From the NCBI GenBank assembly GCA_025362495.1, contig JANYGI010000084.1:62001-126000 (forward strand): a stretch of 64,000 nucleotides of DNA. The letters run 5' to 3'. The DNA comes from Byssovorax sp. (GTDB taxonomy: Bacteria > Myxococcota_A > Polyangia > Polyangiales > Polyangiaceae). The notes beneath the pieces are model-generated. The model made no database searches. It had not been told where the DNA came from and worked only from the letters and a program-made list of their open reading frames with translations. Numbering within the stretch: the stretch's first letter is position 1; the number at the start of each line of letters is the position of its first letter. The position numbers were made by a program, and so were the translations under genes. This document shows positions 45,807-55,510 of the stretch, one piece after another.

Positions 45807-47293
45807 ACGGCGCGATCGCAGGGATAATCGCCTCGATCTTGATCTCGCGGCTCGGGCCGAAGAACAAGGGGCCGAACAAGCCCAACGTGCCGTTCACCGC
45901 CGCCGTGTGGAGCATCCTCGTGCCCATCGGGCTGGTGCTCTTCGCCGGCGTGCTCGCGGGGCAGGTCTATCTGATCCCGCCGCTGCTGCTGATCATCGCG
46001 GTCGCGCTGCCGTGGACGACGACGCGGCTGGTGCTGATCCCGCTGGGATTTCCCCGCGTCGCCTACTGGCTCACGCGCACCGCCGAGGTCACGTTCGACG
46101 GCGATCTCCACGGCGGCGCGGTGCTCGCGGGCGCGTGGGCGCTGCTGCGACGGCGCGAGCCCGACGAGGCGACGGCGGCCTGGCTCGACGATCGGCTGCG
46201 CCTCGCGAAGCCTCAGACGCTCGGCGGGGCGGGCATCCTGGCGACGGGCCTCTTGCTCGCGGGGCGCGGCGATCGCGACGGCGCGCGCGCGGTGATCCGC
46301 ACGGTGATCGACATCGACGCCAGGGCCTGCCCCGAGGCCGCGCGTCGGCTCGCGGCGGCCTGGCTCGCGGCCGACGCGGCGTCGCGCGGCGCGTGGCGCG
46401 AGGTCGCCGAGATCGGTATCGGCTTCGGATCGGGGCGCCAGGCGTGGCTGCTCTCCGCGGTCGCGCAGTCGCTCCTCGGCGAGCCGCTCGCGCCCGGCCG
46501 GCTCGGGCTCTGGCTGCGCTGGATCGTCGCGCCGAACCGCCGCGGGACGCTGGCCATCGTGCGGCGCGCGCTCGACGTGCTTGACGGCGCGTACCTCGAG
46601 ATCGAATCCAGCGACGCGCCGCCCGCGGGCGCCGCGATCGTCGCCGACGACGCGTGGAGCACCGCGCTCGCTCGTCACGCGGCGCTGCTCACGAAGCCGA
46701 TCGCCTCGGTGGAACAAGGCGATTTGCTCGCGCTCGGCCGCGCCTGGGACGCCATCCTCGAGGACCGCGCCGCCGAGCGGATCCTCGCCGAGCGCGCGCT
46801 GCTGATCGGGGCCGACGGCTCCGCGCGCGCGCTCACCCGCTTGCGCGAGAGCGTCGAAGGCGACCTGACGGCGCTGGTCCTCGGCCGCGACGTCGGCCTC
46901 GACGACCGCGGCGACGCGCCCAGCCCGACGCTGGAGCGCGTGCGCCGCCGGGTGCGCGACAGCCTGCTCGTCGGCGTCGAGTCGGCCTCCGACGCGCTCC
47001 GACGCCGCATCGACGACAAGCGCGAGATCCCCGCCGTCGACGAGTGGCGCGAGTGGACGGCGCTGCGGATCGCCTACGATCACGGGACGAAGCTCGCCGG
47101 CGAGGATTTCCGCCGGCTCGCGTTCCACAAAATTCACCCCGACATCACCAGCCTCGCCGTCTGGCTCTTCAACGAGCGACAGCAGCGGCCCCTCGGCAAC
47201 GCGATGTTCAAGTGGCTGCTCGACGAAGCGACGGCGCTCGACGACGCGCGCGCCATCGCGCTCCAGACCAAGAACGTGGCCTGCGGCGTCTGA
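45803..47293 (+). CDS. membrane protein of unknown function, third gene of Hsp70 operon
   Basis: A 496-residue protein. ATG 45803 overlaps the upstream stop (ATGA) and follows GGAGGG. The N-terminus holds two strong hydrophobic helices (about 34-53 and 55-75, the second ending in LPWTTTRLVLIPLG). The remaining 410 residues are predicted helical, soluble, rich in Ala/Arg/Glu with TPR-like periodicity (ARAVIRTVIDIDARACPEAAR, QAWLLSAVAQSLL). I recognise no family. Coupling to Hsp70 and the J-like gene suggests a membrane receptor or scaffold for the chaperone module. Confidence 0.75.
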   Translation: MNGAIAGIIASILISRLGPKNKGPNKPNVPFTAAVWSILVPIGLVLFAGVLAGQVYLIPPLLLIIAVALPWTTTRLVLIPLGFPRVAYWLTRTAEVTFDGDLHGGAVLAGAWALLRRREPDEATAAWLDDRLRLAKPQTLGGAGILATGLLLAGRGDRDGARAVIRTVIDIDARACPEAARRLAAAWLAADAASRGAWREVAEIGIGFGSGRQAWLLSAVAQSLLGEPLAPGRLGLWLRWIVAPNRRGTLAIVRRALDVLDGAYLEIESSDAPPAGAAIVADDAWSTALARHAALLTKPIASVEQGDLLALGRAWDAILEDRAAERILAERALLIGADGSARALTRLRESVEGDLTALVLGRDVGLDDRGDAPSPTLERVRRRVRDSLLVGVESASDALRRRIDDKREIPAVDEWREWTALRIAYDHGTKLAGEDFRRLAFHKIHPDITSLAVWLFNERQQRPLGNAMFKWLLDEATALDDARAIALQTKNVACGV

Positions 47294-47309
47294 GCGATCG
47301 CGGAGCTCG

Positions 47310-48344
47310 CTACGCCGGCTCGGCCTTGCGACCCAGCGTGATCAGCTGCTCGTCGCGCGGCGGCTCGGGCTGGATCGTGCAGTGCGCGAGCTTGTGCTTC
47401 TCGAGCATCGCGCGGCTCACCGAGGCGACGACGTCCGTCCCGTGGAAGCCCTTCGCGAGGACGACGTGGACCGTGAGCACGTCGAAGCCATCCGAGATCG
47501 ACCACACGTGGAGATCGTGAAAGTCGTCGACGCCGGGCACGTCGCGGAGCGTCTCCTCGATGTGGGCGATGTCGATCTCGATCGGGCTCCCTTCCATCAG
47601 CACGCGTGACGTGTCGCGCACCAGGCAAAAGCCGCCCCAGAGGACGAGCACGCCGATGAAGCTGCTCACGAGCGGATCGGCGCGATTCCAGCCGAAACCA
47701 AGCACGAGCGCGCCCGCGACGATCGCGCCGACCGACCCGAGCACGTCGGTGAGCACGTGGGCCAGCGCCGCGCGGGTGTTGACGTTGTGGCCGTGGCCGC
47801 CCGCGCCGAGCATCCACGCGCTGACGAGGTTGACGAGGAGGCCGAGCACCGCCGTCGCCGTCATCCACGTGGCCTCGATCGCCGGCGGCGAGCGCCAGCG
47901 CGCGGCGGCCTCGATGAAGATCCAGATCGCGATCACCGCGAGCGCGATCCCGTTGGCGAAGGCCGCGAGCACCTCGGCGCGACGGAACCCGTAGGTGCGC
48001 GCGCGCGTCCGGGTCTGCGCGGCAACCTTCTGCGCGACGATCGCCAGCGCGAGCGCGGCGGCATCGAACAGCATGTGCGCCGCGTCGGACAGCAGCGCGA
48101 GGCTCTTCGACCACCAGCCCACGCCGGCCTCGACGAACATGAACGCCGCGGTGATCGCGAACGCGAGGACGAGCCGACCGAGCGGCGTGCCCTTCAGATC
48201 GTGGTGGTGATGGTCGTCGCGATCGTGCCCGCCGCCGAGGGCCGCCTTCGCGCCCGTGGCGGCCGGCGGGTGATGGTGATCGCGCAGATGATCGTGATCG
48301 TGATCATGCACGTGTCCGCCGGCAGCAGCTCCCGGGGTCGCCAT
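47310..48344 (-). CDS. cation diffusion facilitator metal exporter
   Basis: A 344-residue CDF transporter. The His/Asp-rich N-terminus (HDHDHDH and later HDRDDHHHH, residues 12-50) probably binds metal; six TM helices follow with metal-site motifs SLALLSDAAHMLFDAA and HVLTDVLGSVG (H/D pairs), then a cytoplasmic domain with DDFHDLHVWSIS, typical of ZitB/CzcD-type zinc exporters. ATG 48344 is preceded by a -10-like TACGCT; frames upstream belong to the neighbouring thiolase. The terminal 30 residues are a hydrophilic tail. Confidence 0.94.
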   Translation of the reverse strand: MATPGAAAGGHVHDHDHDHLRDHHHPPAATGAKAALGGGHDRDDHHHHDLKGTPLGRLVLAFAITAAFMFVEAGVGWWSKSLALLSDAAHMLFDAAALALAIVAQKVAAQTRTRARTYGFRRAEVLAAFANGIALAVIAIWIFIEAAARWRSPPAIEATWMTATAVLGLLVNLVSAWMLGAGGHGHNVNTRAALAHVLTDVLGSVGAIVAGALVLGFGWNRADPLVSSFIGVLVLWGGFCLVRDTSRVLMEGSPIEIDIAHIEETLRDVPGVDDFHDLHVWSISDGFDVLTVHVVLAKGFHGTDVVASVSRAMLEKHKLAHCTIQPEPPRDEQLITLGRKAEPA

Positions 48345-48351
48345 GATCGCG

Positions 48352-48357
48352 AGCGTA
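48352..48357 (-). promoter_or_regulatory. putative -10 element TACGCT, leaderless start of CDF gene
   Basis: On the minus strand TACGCT is 7 nt before ATG 48344, lying between this gene and the end of the thiolase gene. Confidence 0.42.
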
Positions 48358-48388
48358 GTCCATCGGCCCCGCGGTGGGGGCCGGGCGG

Positions 48389-49642
48389 TCAGCGCTGCGC
48401 GGACACCTTCGAGACGAGCTCCACGATCGTCGCGACGCCCATGCCGCCGCCGATGCAGAGCGTGATCAGCGCGGTGGCGGCCGAGCGACGCTCGAGCTCG
48501 TCGATCGCCGTACCGACGAGGCACGCGCCCGTCGCGCCGAGCGGGTGACCGAGCGCGATCGCGCCGCCGTTGACGTTGATGCGCGCGGGATCGATCCCGA
48601 GCTTGCGCGCGGTCTGCAGCGGCACCGTCGCGAACGCCTCGTTGATCTCCCACAGATCGATGTCGCTCACGCTCATGCCGGCGAGGCGCAGCGCCTTCTC
48701 CGACGCGGGCGCGGGCGCCGTCAACATGATCACCGGCTCGGCCCCGGCCGTCGCGGTGGCGCGGATCCGCGCGCGGGGCGTCAGCCCGTGCTTCGTGACA
48801 TAGTCACCCGACGCTAAAAGGACGGCCGCCGCGCCGTCGACGATCCCGCTGGAGTTGCCCGCGGTGTGGACGTGGCTGATCGCCTTGGTGTCGGGATACC
48901 GCAGCAGCGCGAGCTGATCGAACGTCTCGCCGTTCGGCCCGACGGGCATCGCGCCCATGCCGATGAACGCCGGCTCGAGCTTGCCGAGCGACTCCATCGA
49001 CGCGCCGGCGCGCGGGTGCTCGTCGTGATCGAGCAGCGCCTTTCCATCGACGTCGTGCACGGTGAACAGGCTCTTCGCGAAGCGGCCCTCCTTGATCGCG
49101 ATCTCGGCCTTCTGCTGGCTCTCGAGGGCGAAGCGGTCGACGTCCGCGCGCGTGAAGCCCTCGCGCGTGGCGATGAGATCGGCCGAGATGCCCTGCGGCA
49201 CCATGGCGATCTTCTTGCGAAGGTTGAGGTTGTTGCCGTCGAGGCCGCCGCCGTCGCTGCCCATCGGCGCGCGCGACATGCTCTCGACGCCGCCGGCGAC
49301 GACGCACTCCTGCTGGCCGCTCATCACGCCCATCGCCGCGAAATTCACGGCCTGCGCGCCCGATCCGCAGAAGCGGTTCAGTGTCACGCCCGTCGCCGTG
49401 TCGGGCCAGCCCGCCGTCAGCGCGGCGCTGCGCGCGATGTTCGCGCCCTGCTCGTTGGCCTGCGTCACGCAGCCGATGACGACGTCCTCCACGTCCTCCA
49501 CGCGCAGGCCCGATCGCTGCGCGAGGCGCACGAGCGCGCTCGCGAGGAGCTCCTGCGGGTGCAGGCCCGAGAGGGCACCTTTCAAAGCCTTGCCGCGGCC
49601 GCGCGGGGTACGAATCGCATCGACGATGTAGACGTCACGCAT
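48389..49642 (-). CDS. acetyl-CoA C-acyltransferase (thiolase)
   Basis: A 417-residue type II thiolase that cleaves 3-ketoacyl-CoA (or condenses acetyl-CoA). Active-site blocks are complete: nucleophilic Cys in [12 protein letters not shown], His in WEINEAFA region, [15 protein letters not shown], and the second Cys in TLCIGGGMG. Start ATG 49642 follows GGAGG by nine bases and begins with the family [13 protein letters not shown]. No beta-oxidation partner is adjacent, so fadA versus phaA/atoB identity is not decided. It sits divergently beside oligoribonuclease. Confidence 0.94.
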   Translation of the reverse strand: MRDVYIVDAIRTPRGRGKALKGALSGLHPQELLASALVRLAQRSGLRVEDVEDVVIGCVTQANEQGANIARSAALTAGWPDTATGVTLNRFCGSGAQAVNFAAMGVMSGQQECVVAGGVESMSRAPMGSDGGGLDGNNLNLRKKIAMVPQGISADLIATREGFTRADVDRFALESQQKAEIAIKEGRFAKSLFTVHDVDGKALLDHDEHPRAGASMESLGKLEPAFIGMGAMPVGPNGETFDQLALLRYPDTKAISHVHTAGNSSGIVDGAAAVLLASGDYVTKHGLTPRARIRATATAGAEPVIMLTAPAPASEKALRLAGMSVSDIDLWEINEAFATVPLQTARKLGIDPARINVNGGAIALGHPLGATGACLVGTAIDELERRSAATALITLCIGGGMGVATIVELVSKVSAQR

Positions 49643-49745
49643 GGGGAGAGCCTCCGTTTCGCGGATGTTTAGCACGCGAAGGGTCGGAGCAAAACCCGGC
49701 CTTTTCACTGGCGTTTGCGCTCGCGCGCAAACCCCTTGGTTCGGC

Positions 49746-49751
49746 TATGCT
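49746..49751 (+). promoter_or_regulatory. putative -10 element TATGCT, leaderless start of orn
   Basis: TATGCT is 7 nt before ATG 49759. The alternative upstream ATG (49747) falls inside this element, supporting 49759. Confidence 0.48.
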
Positions 49752-49758
49752 CGCGCCG

Positions 49759-50310
49759 ATGGCGGACGCTCTTCAGCGCATGGTCTGGGTCGATCTCGAG
49801 ATGACGGGCCTCGAGCCCGAGGCGTGCGTGATCGTGGAGATCGCCACCATCATCACCGACGCGGAGCTCAACCTCATCGCCGAGGGCCCGTGCCTCGTCA
49901 TCCATCAGCCCGAGGAAGAGCTCGCGCGGATGAACCCGTTCGTGCGCGATCTCCACACGCGATCCGGCCTGATCGATCGCATCCGCGAGTCGACGATCTC
50001 GCTCGCCGAAGCCGAGGCCGCGACGCACGCCTTCCTCGAGCCCCTGATCCCGAAGGGGACCACCCCCCTCTGCGGCAACTCGGTGTGGAAGGATCGCGCG
50101 TTCCTCGAGCGCTACATGCCGAGCGTCGTCGGCCTGCTCCACTACCGCATGGTCGACGTGTCGACGCTGAAAGAGCTGGTGCGCCGCTGGTATCCCGCGC
50201 CATACCACGCGCCGAAGAAGAAGGAAGTCCACCGCGCCCTCGACGACATCCGCGAGTCGATCGACGAGCTGCGCTGGTATCGATCCAGGGTCTTCGCGCC
50301 GCCGGTGTAA
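49759..50310 (+). CDS. orn: oligoribonuclease
   Basis: A 183-residue 3'-5' exoribonuclease of the DEDDh type that degrades 2-5-nt RNA and linear diguanylate (pGpG), completing cyclic-di-GMP breakdown. Signatures: WVDLEMTG (Asp12, Glu14), LCGNSVWKDRAFLERYMP, LLHYRMVDVSTLKEL and HRALDDIRESIDELR (His and Asp of the last motif). It is full length. The lipoprotein gene at 50341 begins 30 bp later and may be cotranscribed. Confidence 0.96.
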   Translation: MADALQRMVWVDLEMTGLEPEACVIVEIATIITDAELNLIAEGPCLVIHQPEEELARMNPFVRDLHTRSGLIDRIRESTISLAEAEAATHAFLEPLIPKGTTPLCGNSVWKDRAFLERYMPSVVGLLHYRMVDVSTLKELVRRWYPAPYHAPKKKEVHRALDDIRESIDELRWYRSRVFAPPV

Positions 50311-50340
50311 GCGCCCGCGAGGCGCCTCGTTCTTCGCGCC

Positions 50341-51204
50341 ATGAAGACCTGGCTTGCCCGCTTTGCCCCGGCGATTCCGCTGCTTTCCTTGCTCACCGCG
50401 TGCGGCGCCTCGGCGCCGATGTCGGTCGCCGCGCCCGTGGCCGTCGCCGCCGCGCCCGCGCCCGTGGTGCTCGATCGATCGATGTTCTCGAAGGACGGCG
50501 GCGGCGCGCTCGGCGAGAACGATCTACAGCACGTGCTCTCGACGCCGATCGATCTCCAGTTCCCGGCGCGCATCGGCGTCGTCCCGCTGGCGCAGGCCTT
50601 CGATCCCAAGGGCGAGGTCTCCATCGGCACGCGCAGCGTCGCGGCGCGCGATCTGGCGACGGCGCTGATCGGCGGCCCGCACTACTCGCACGTGAGCGAC
50701 GTCTCGACCGAGCTGCCCAACACCGGCGGGATCGAGGGGCTGCGCCTGATCGCGGCGCGCTACCGCCTGCGCTATCTACTGCTCTACTCGGAGCGCTTCG
50801 AGGACTCGACGCACCTCAACGGCTGGGCGTGGCTCTACCCGACCGTGATCGGGATGTTCGTCGCGCCGGGCGTGACAGTCGAGAGCAGCGGCCTCGTGCA
50901 GGCCGATCTCCTCGACGTGCGCACCGGGACGATCCTCTTCTCGGTGGTCGAGCCGATGCGCGTGCACGAGAAGGAGTGGATGATCGGCGCGGGTCGCTCG
51001 CACAAGGAGCTACAGGGCGAGGCCGCGTCGGCGGCGGCGAAGCGCCTCGCGAAGCGCGTGACAGAGCAGACCAGCGCGCTCGTGGCCTACGCCGATCGCA
51101 TGGGCGCTCCCGAGGCCGCGCACGCGCACGTGCGGATCATCCCGGCACCCGTGCTCGCGGACGCGCCGACGGCGAGCGCGCTCCGGCCCTTCGCCGCGCA
51201 GTGA
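50341..51204 (+). CDS. lipoprotein, possibly rhombotarget-like
   Basis: A 287-residue lipoprotein (LLTAC, Cys21). After an Ala/Pro/Val linker, residues 45-250 look like one globular domain with strand RIGVVPLAQAF, helix LIAARYRLRYLLLYSERF, hydrophobic strand GMFVAPGVTVESSG, and DLLDVRTGTILFSVVEP. This order resembles rhombotarget lipoproteins, a family of unknown function, but I am not certain. It ends in an Ala/His tail. It is placed 6 bp from the convergent Cys-rich gene. Confidence 0.7.
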   Translation: MKTWLARFAPAIPLLSLLTACGASAPMSVAAPVAVAAAPAPVVLDRSMFSKDGGGALGENDLQHVLSTPIDLQFPARIGVVPLAQAFDPKGEVSIGTRSVAARDLATALIGGPHYSHVSDVSTELPNTGGIEGLRLIAARYRLRYLLLYSERFEDSTHLNGWAWLYPTVIGMFVAPGVTVESSGLVQADLLDVRTGTILFSVVEPMRVHEKEWMIGAGRSHKELQGEAASAAAKRLAKRVTEQTSALVAYADRMGAPEAAHAHVRIIPAPVLADAPTASALRPFAAQ

Positions 51205-51210
51205 TCCGCT

Positions 51211-53058
51211 TCAGCGCACGGTGACCGCGAGCCGGTAGTCGAACTGCGCCGATGCCCCCGACGCGGCGGTCGAGGCGGCGACGCGCAGGTAGTACGTGCC
51301 CGGGGCGAGGTCGTGCGCGCCGGGCTGCGACGGCAGAGTCCCCGTCCCGTCGAGGAGCGAGCAGAGGCCGCGCCCCTGCCCCACGTCGTCGTCGGCGAGC
51401 TGGTTTGCCGAGGCGTCGAAGAGCGTCAATCGGCTCTGGATCCCGGTCGATTCGCACGTCTCGGCCGCGCCTTCGATGATCTCCGCGCGCAGCGACGCGG
51501 GCATGGTGCCAGGGATCGTGAGCTTGAAATAATCGAGATCGGCCGCTGCCTGGTGGCTCCCCGTCATGTACGCGTCGATCGGGGAGAACACGCTGGCGGC
51601 GACGGCCGCATCGTTGATCTCGCTCTCGGCGCCCGCGCTCGGCTGGACGTCGACCTCGAGCGTGTAGCCGGGGATCACGGCGGCGTTCGTCGCTTGTTGC
51701 ACGCGGAGGTAATAGCCGCCCGACGCGAGGTGGAGCTCGAGCGCGGAGCACGCGCCGACGCCGCTGTCGTCGTCGACGTGGATCGGGACGCCGAGCGAGT
51801 TGAGGAGCGAGAGCTTCGTATCGGTGCCGGCGAGGCAGTCGATGCCGCTCGCGTCGAAGGTCTCGATCCGCACCACCGACTGCGCGGGCGCGAGATCGAA
51901 CGCGAACACGTCCGCGTCGCCGATGACGCCGATCGCGCCGCGGATCTTCCCGTCGCCGGTGAAGCCGACCGGGTTGATGCTGCTCGAGAGCACGCTGGCC
52001 TCGGCCGTCGTGTCGTTGGGCTCGATCTCGCAGCCGGGCTCGACCTGGCAGCTCGCCGAGCAGCAGTCGCCGCTCTGGGTGTTGCCGTCGTCGCACTGCT
52101 CGCCGGCGATGATCAGGCCGTCGCCGCAGAGCGGGCCGCACTGGCTAGGCTTGCCCGCGGCGCCTCCGCAGACGTAGCCCGGCTCGACGTGGCAGGTCGC
52201 GTCGCAGCCGTCGTTGGGCGCGAAGTTGGCGTCGTCGCAGCCCTCGCCGACGACGACCAGGCCGTCGCCGCAGATGCCGACGCACTTCGTCGGCTCGACG
52301 ACGGCGTCGCAGGTGAAGCCGGGCTCGCGCGCGCACTTGGCGCTGCAGCCGTCGTTCGCGGTGTTGTTGCCGTCGTCGCACTCTTCGCCGGGGCCGAGCG
52401 TCCCGTCGCCGCAGTGGATCGCGCAGATGCTCGGCTCCTCGATGCAGCCGAAGCCGTGCTCGGTGTGGCAGGTCGCGTCGCAGCCGTCGCTCGCCGTGGT
52501 GTTGCCGTCGTCGCACTGCTCGGTCGAGGCGACGACGCCATCGCCGCACTTCGTGGTGCAGGCGCTGGGCGCGCCCACGCAGGTGAACCCGTGCTCGATC
52601 GTGCAGGTCGCGCTGCAGCCGTCGCCGGGCTTGGTGTTGCCGTCGTCGCAGGTCTCGGCGCCGCTGAGCGCGCCGTCGCCGCAGACCGCGCACACGCTCG
52701 GCTCGCCCACGCACACGTAGCCGGGCTCGACCGCGCAGGTCGCGTCGCAGCCGTCGCCTGACGTGATGTTGCCGTCGTCGCAGGCCTCCGGGTCTTCGAT
52801 CGCGCCGTCGCCGCAGCGGGTGCAGACGCTCGGCTCGCCCGCGCAGGTGTAGCCCGGCTCGATCCCGCAGGTCGCGTCGCAGCCGTCGCCGGGCTTGGCG
52901 TTGGCGTCGTCGCAGGCCTCGTCGGCGCCGATCGCGCCGTCACCGCAGACCACGGCCGCGCGGTGCTTCGGATCGTCGATGCCGAAGACGACCCCGCAGC
53001 CGACGAGGTGCGCCGAGGCGCACGCGAGCGCGAGGAGCAGAGCGGATCGCGATCGCAT
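51211..53058 (-). CDS. Cys-rich lipoprotein with seven myxobacterial disulfide repeats and two PPC domains
   Basis: A 615-residue surface lipoprotein (HLVGC, Cys21). Residues 35-345 hold seven repeats of the DUF4215/myxobacterial cysteine-rich type, each about 42 residues with CGDG, ECDDGN (ECDDAN) and DGCDATC plus a terminal C, presumably disulfide-bonded and Ca/Asp-rich. Then come two bacterial pre-peptidase C-terminal-like (PPC) beta domains (about 345-475 and 480-615), each with DxDxFxxx-type strands and GxYYLRV endings. ATG 53058 overlaps the stop of the preceding gene. Likely an extracellular adhesin-like protein of the kinase operon. Confidence 0.9.
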   Translation of the reverse strand: MRSRSALLLALACASAHLVGCGVVFGIDDPKHRAAVVCGDGAIGADEACDDANAKPGDGCDATCGIEPGYTCAGEPSVCTRCGDGAIEDPEACDDGNITSGDGCDATCAVEPGYVCVGEPSVCAVCGDGALSGAETCDDGNTKPGDGCSATCTIEHGFTCVGAPSACTTKCGDGVVASTEQCDDGNTTASDGCDATCHTEHGFGCIEEPSICAIHCGDGTLGPGEECDDGNNTANDGCSAKCAREPGFTCDAVVEPTKCVGICGDGLVVVGEGCDDANFAPNDGCDATCHVEPGYVCGGAAGKPSQCGPLCGDGLIIAGEQCDDGNTQSGDCCSASCQVEPGCEIEPNDTTAEASVLSSSINPVGFTGDGKIRGAIGVIGDADVFAFDLAPAQSVVRIETFDASGIDCLAGTDTKLSLLNSLGVPIHVDDDSGVGACSALELHLASGGYYLRVQQATNAAVIPGYTLEVDVQPSAGAESEINDAAVAASVFSPIDAYMTGSHQAAADLDYFKLTIPGTMPASLRAEIIEGAAETCESTGIQSRLTLFDASANQLADDDVGQGRGLCSLLDGTGTLPSQPGAHDLAPGTYYLRVAASTAASGASAQFDYRLAVTVR

Positions 53059-54101
53059 CAGAACGCTCCTTGCAGCCAGATCCCCGCGCCGTGAGCGTCG
53101 CCCGTCGCCCCCGCGCGCAGCCTCGAGAGAGATGGAGCCGACGACGACGTCGGTGCCCTCGGCGGAGCCTTCGCGCTCGACGGCGCCGTGATCCAGAGGA
53201 CGGCGCCCGCGACCGTGGCCGCCGCGCCGAGCGCGAGCGTGACCGTCGAGACCGTCGCGGCGTCCTGCGCATCGCTGCGGAGCTGGAAGCCCGCGTCGTC
53301 GCAGAAGCTCTGCGCGTCGCAGTGGCCGTTGGCCTTCGATCCGGCGAGCTTCGACAGCGCGCGCACGCCGAACGCCGCGCCGACGCCGAGGCCGGCGAGG
53401 CCCACGCCGAGCAGCGAGATCCCGATCGCCCGCCGCGGGCTCGACGAAGCATCGGGGGTGATGGGCGCCGCGATCGGAGCGGCGCTGGCTACGGGCTCGA
53501 GCGCGGGCACGTCGACGGCGATCGTCGATCCCGCGACGACGTCGCGCGCCGTCGTCCAGGCCTTTTTCCCCGGCGCGGCGGCCTCGAACGTGTAGCGACC
53601 GGGATCGACCGGCTCGGGCTTGCCGAGCCGATCGGCGGCGAGGGCCTCCCCGTTGCGTCGCACCGTGACGCCCACGGCTCCGGGCGCGAGGGCGACGACG
53701 AGCCGCGCGAGGTGCGGCTCGACCGCGACGACGCGCTCTTCGGCCGTGCTCTGTCGAGCGTCCTTCGCGGCCGCGGCGAGCGACACCGCCTGCTGGTACT
53801 GGCTGTACGCGCTCGCGGTGCGCCCGAGCCGCTCGTAGCAGTCACCGAGCCGCAGGATGAGGTTCAGCGCGGTGAAATCGAGCCGTTTTGCCGCCTCGAA
53901 GGCCTGACACGCCTCGGCCGTCTTGCCGGCGTCGAGGAGCTCTTTCCCGTGGTTGTAGAGGGTGAGCACCTGCTCCTTCGTCGACGCGGGCTGCGCCGCG
54001 AGCGCCGACGACGACGCGAAGATCATGGCCGCGACGCCGCCGACGAGGAGTCGACTGGACGCGGCCAGTCGCGCTGTCTCGGCGCGGCGGGGCGCGCTCA
54101 C
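53058..54101 (-). CDS. TPR/PEGA-like exported protein
   Basis: A 347-residue protein from GTG 54101 (overlapping the kinase stop as GTGA). The signal peptide or N-terminal TM ends near SSALAAQP. Residues 40-130 make two to three TPR-like helical repeats (GKTAEACQAFEAAKRLD, GRTASAYSQYQQAV). A PEGA-like beta-domain (about 135-200: GVTVRRNGEALAADRLGKP, DPGRYTFEAAAPGKKAW) follows, then two TM helices (about 225-245, 285-307) flanking a segment with two Cys. This architecture recurs beside myxobacterial kinases. Its ATG-linked neighbour is secreted, implying a signalling-to-envelope link. Confidence 0.83.
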   Translation of the reverse strand: MSAPRRAETARLAASSRLLVGGVAAMIFASSSALAAQPASTKEQVLTLYNHGKELLDAGKTAEACQAFEAAKRLDFTALNLILRLGDCYERLGRTASAYSQYQQAVSLAAAAKDARQSTAEERVVAVEPHLARLVVALAPGAVGVTVRRNGEALAADRLGKPEPVDPGRYTFEAAAPGKKAWTTARDVVAGSTIAVDVPALEPVASAAPIAAPITPDASSSPRRAIGISLLGVGLAGLGVGAAFGVRALSKLAGSKANGHCDAQSFCDDAGFQLRSDAQDAATVSTVTLALGAAATVAGAVLWITAPSSAKAPPRAPTSSSAPSLSRLRAGATGDAHGAGIWLQGAF

Positions 54102-55510
54102 CAGGGAGTATCCGCGGCGGGGGTGGACGGCTTGTGCGCGCTCCCGGGCTTCGATCCAGGGGCTTTCGTGAACGTCGCCTTCGCGGAGGGCAGCGCCGCC
54201 GTCGGAGCAGGGCGCCCGATCGACGCCGACGGCGAGGGGGCGGGGAGAGGATCTTCGACGACGGCGACGGGCGTCGGGCTCGCCGTCGCGACCGCGAGCT
54301 CGATCGCGACGGGCGTCGGCGCTGCGGGCATCAACGCTTCGTCGGCGTGCGCCGTCGCGTGGCGCGCGCTCGTGATCGACGTCACGACGACGACCGCGGC
54401 GACGACCATCGCGCCGATCGATCCCACCAGCGCCGCCAGCGATCCCCGCGCCACGCGCGGCACGCTGGTGCGGCTCAGCGAGGTCCGCGAAGGGCCGCTC
54501 TGCGAGAGGCCGGGCTGCGACGGCTCGGGCACCGAGTAGCCGCGCATCGTCGGCCCGCTCGGCGCGGGGGGCGGCGCGCCGCGCGGTTGCCCCGGCTCCT
54601 CGTCGAGCTCCATCGTCGCGCGATCGGGCAGGTGCCGCGCGAAGGGCGCGAGCGCGCGCGCGAGCTCCGTCACGTTGGAGAAGCGATCTTCGCGCCGCTT
54701 CGAGAGGCAGCGCATCACGACGGCGTCGAAGCCCTCGGGCAGATCTGCCACCTGCGTCGCCAGCGGCTCGGCCGCGCCGCTGACGATCCGCATGATCATC
54801 CCCTCGGTCGTGTCCGAGGTGAACGGGTTGTGCCCGGTGACGAAGAAATAGAGGATCACGCCGAGCGACCAGATGTCGGCGCGCGCGTCGACCTCCTTCG
54901 GGCGAAGCATCTGCTCGGGCGACATGTACGCGCGCGAGCCGAGCACGGTCTGCGTCTTCGTCATCTCGACCTGATCGCCGAGGAGGCTCGCGCTCGTGTA
55001 CTTGGCGATGCCGAAGTCGAGCACCTTGATCAGCGGGGCGCCGCTCGGAAAGCGCGTGAGGAACAGGTTCGCGGGCTTGAGATCACGGTGAACGATCCCG
55101 AGCGCGTGGGCCTCGGAGAGCGCCGCGCAGACCTGGCCGACATAGGCGGCAGCGGTGCTCACGTCGAGCGGCCCGGAGCCCCGCACGACCGTGCGCAGAT
55201 CGCGGCCGTCGAGGTGCTCCATCACGATGTACGGCACGCCGTCGTCGAGCGTCCCGGTGCTCGAGACCTGCGCGATGTGCGGGCTCTTGAGCCGCATCGT
55301 CGCGCTGCCCTCGCGGAGGAAGCGCGTCCTCACGTCGGTGTTGTCGGCGAAGATCGGGAGCAGGCACTTGATGGCCACAGTCTCGCCGGTGGCCTGGTCG
55401 ATGGCCGAGAACACGGCACCCATACCGCCGACCCCGAGCACGCGGTCGATCAGGAATTTCCCTGCGACCAGCTCTCCGGGATCCAGCGGTAATGTCGCCT
55501 GCGCGCTCAT
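54098..55510 (-). CDS. Ser/Thr protein kinase with C-terminal TM segment
   Basis: A 470-residue Hanks-type (PknB-like) kinase. P-loop GVGGMGAVF (26-34), catalytic Lys48, HRDLKPAN (141-148) and DFG (165-167), activation-loop YMSPEQ, all intact, so it should be active. A Pro/Ser linker (310-345) precedes one TM helix (about 350-372) and an extracytoplasmic Ala/Pro tail ending with Lys-rich sequence. It is first in a three-gene coupled unit with the TPR/PEGA-like and Cys-rich proteins and may phosphorylate the TPR protein. Upstream GGAG precedes ATG 55510. Confidence 0.94.
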   Translation of the reverse strand: MSAQATLPLDPGELVAGKFLIDRVLGVGGMGAVFSAIDQATGETVAIKCLLPIFADNTDVRTRFLREGSATMRLKSPHIAQVSSTGTLDDGVPYIVMEHLDGRDLRTVVRGSGPLDVSTAAAYVGQVCAALSEAHALGIVHRDLKPANLFLTRFPSGAPLIKVLDFGIAKYTSASLLGDQVEMTKTQTVLGSRAYMSPEQMLRPKEVDARADIWSLGVILYFFVTGHNPFTSDTTEGMIMRIVSGAAEPLATQVADLPEGFDAVVMRCLSKRREDRFSNVTELARALAPFARHLPDRATMELDEEPGQPRGAPPPAPSGPTMRGYSVPEPSQPGLSQSGPSRTSLSRTSVPRVARGSLAALVGSIGAMVVAAVVVVTSITSARHATAHADEALMPAAPTPVAIELAVATASPTPVAVVEDPLPAPSPSASIGRPAPTAALPSAKATFTKAPGSKPGSAHKPSTPAADTPW

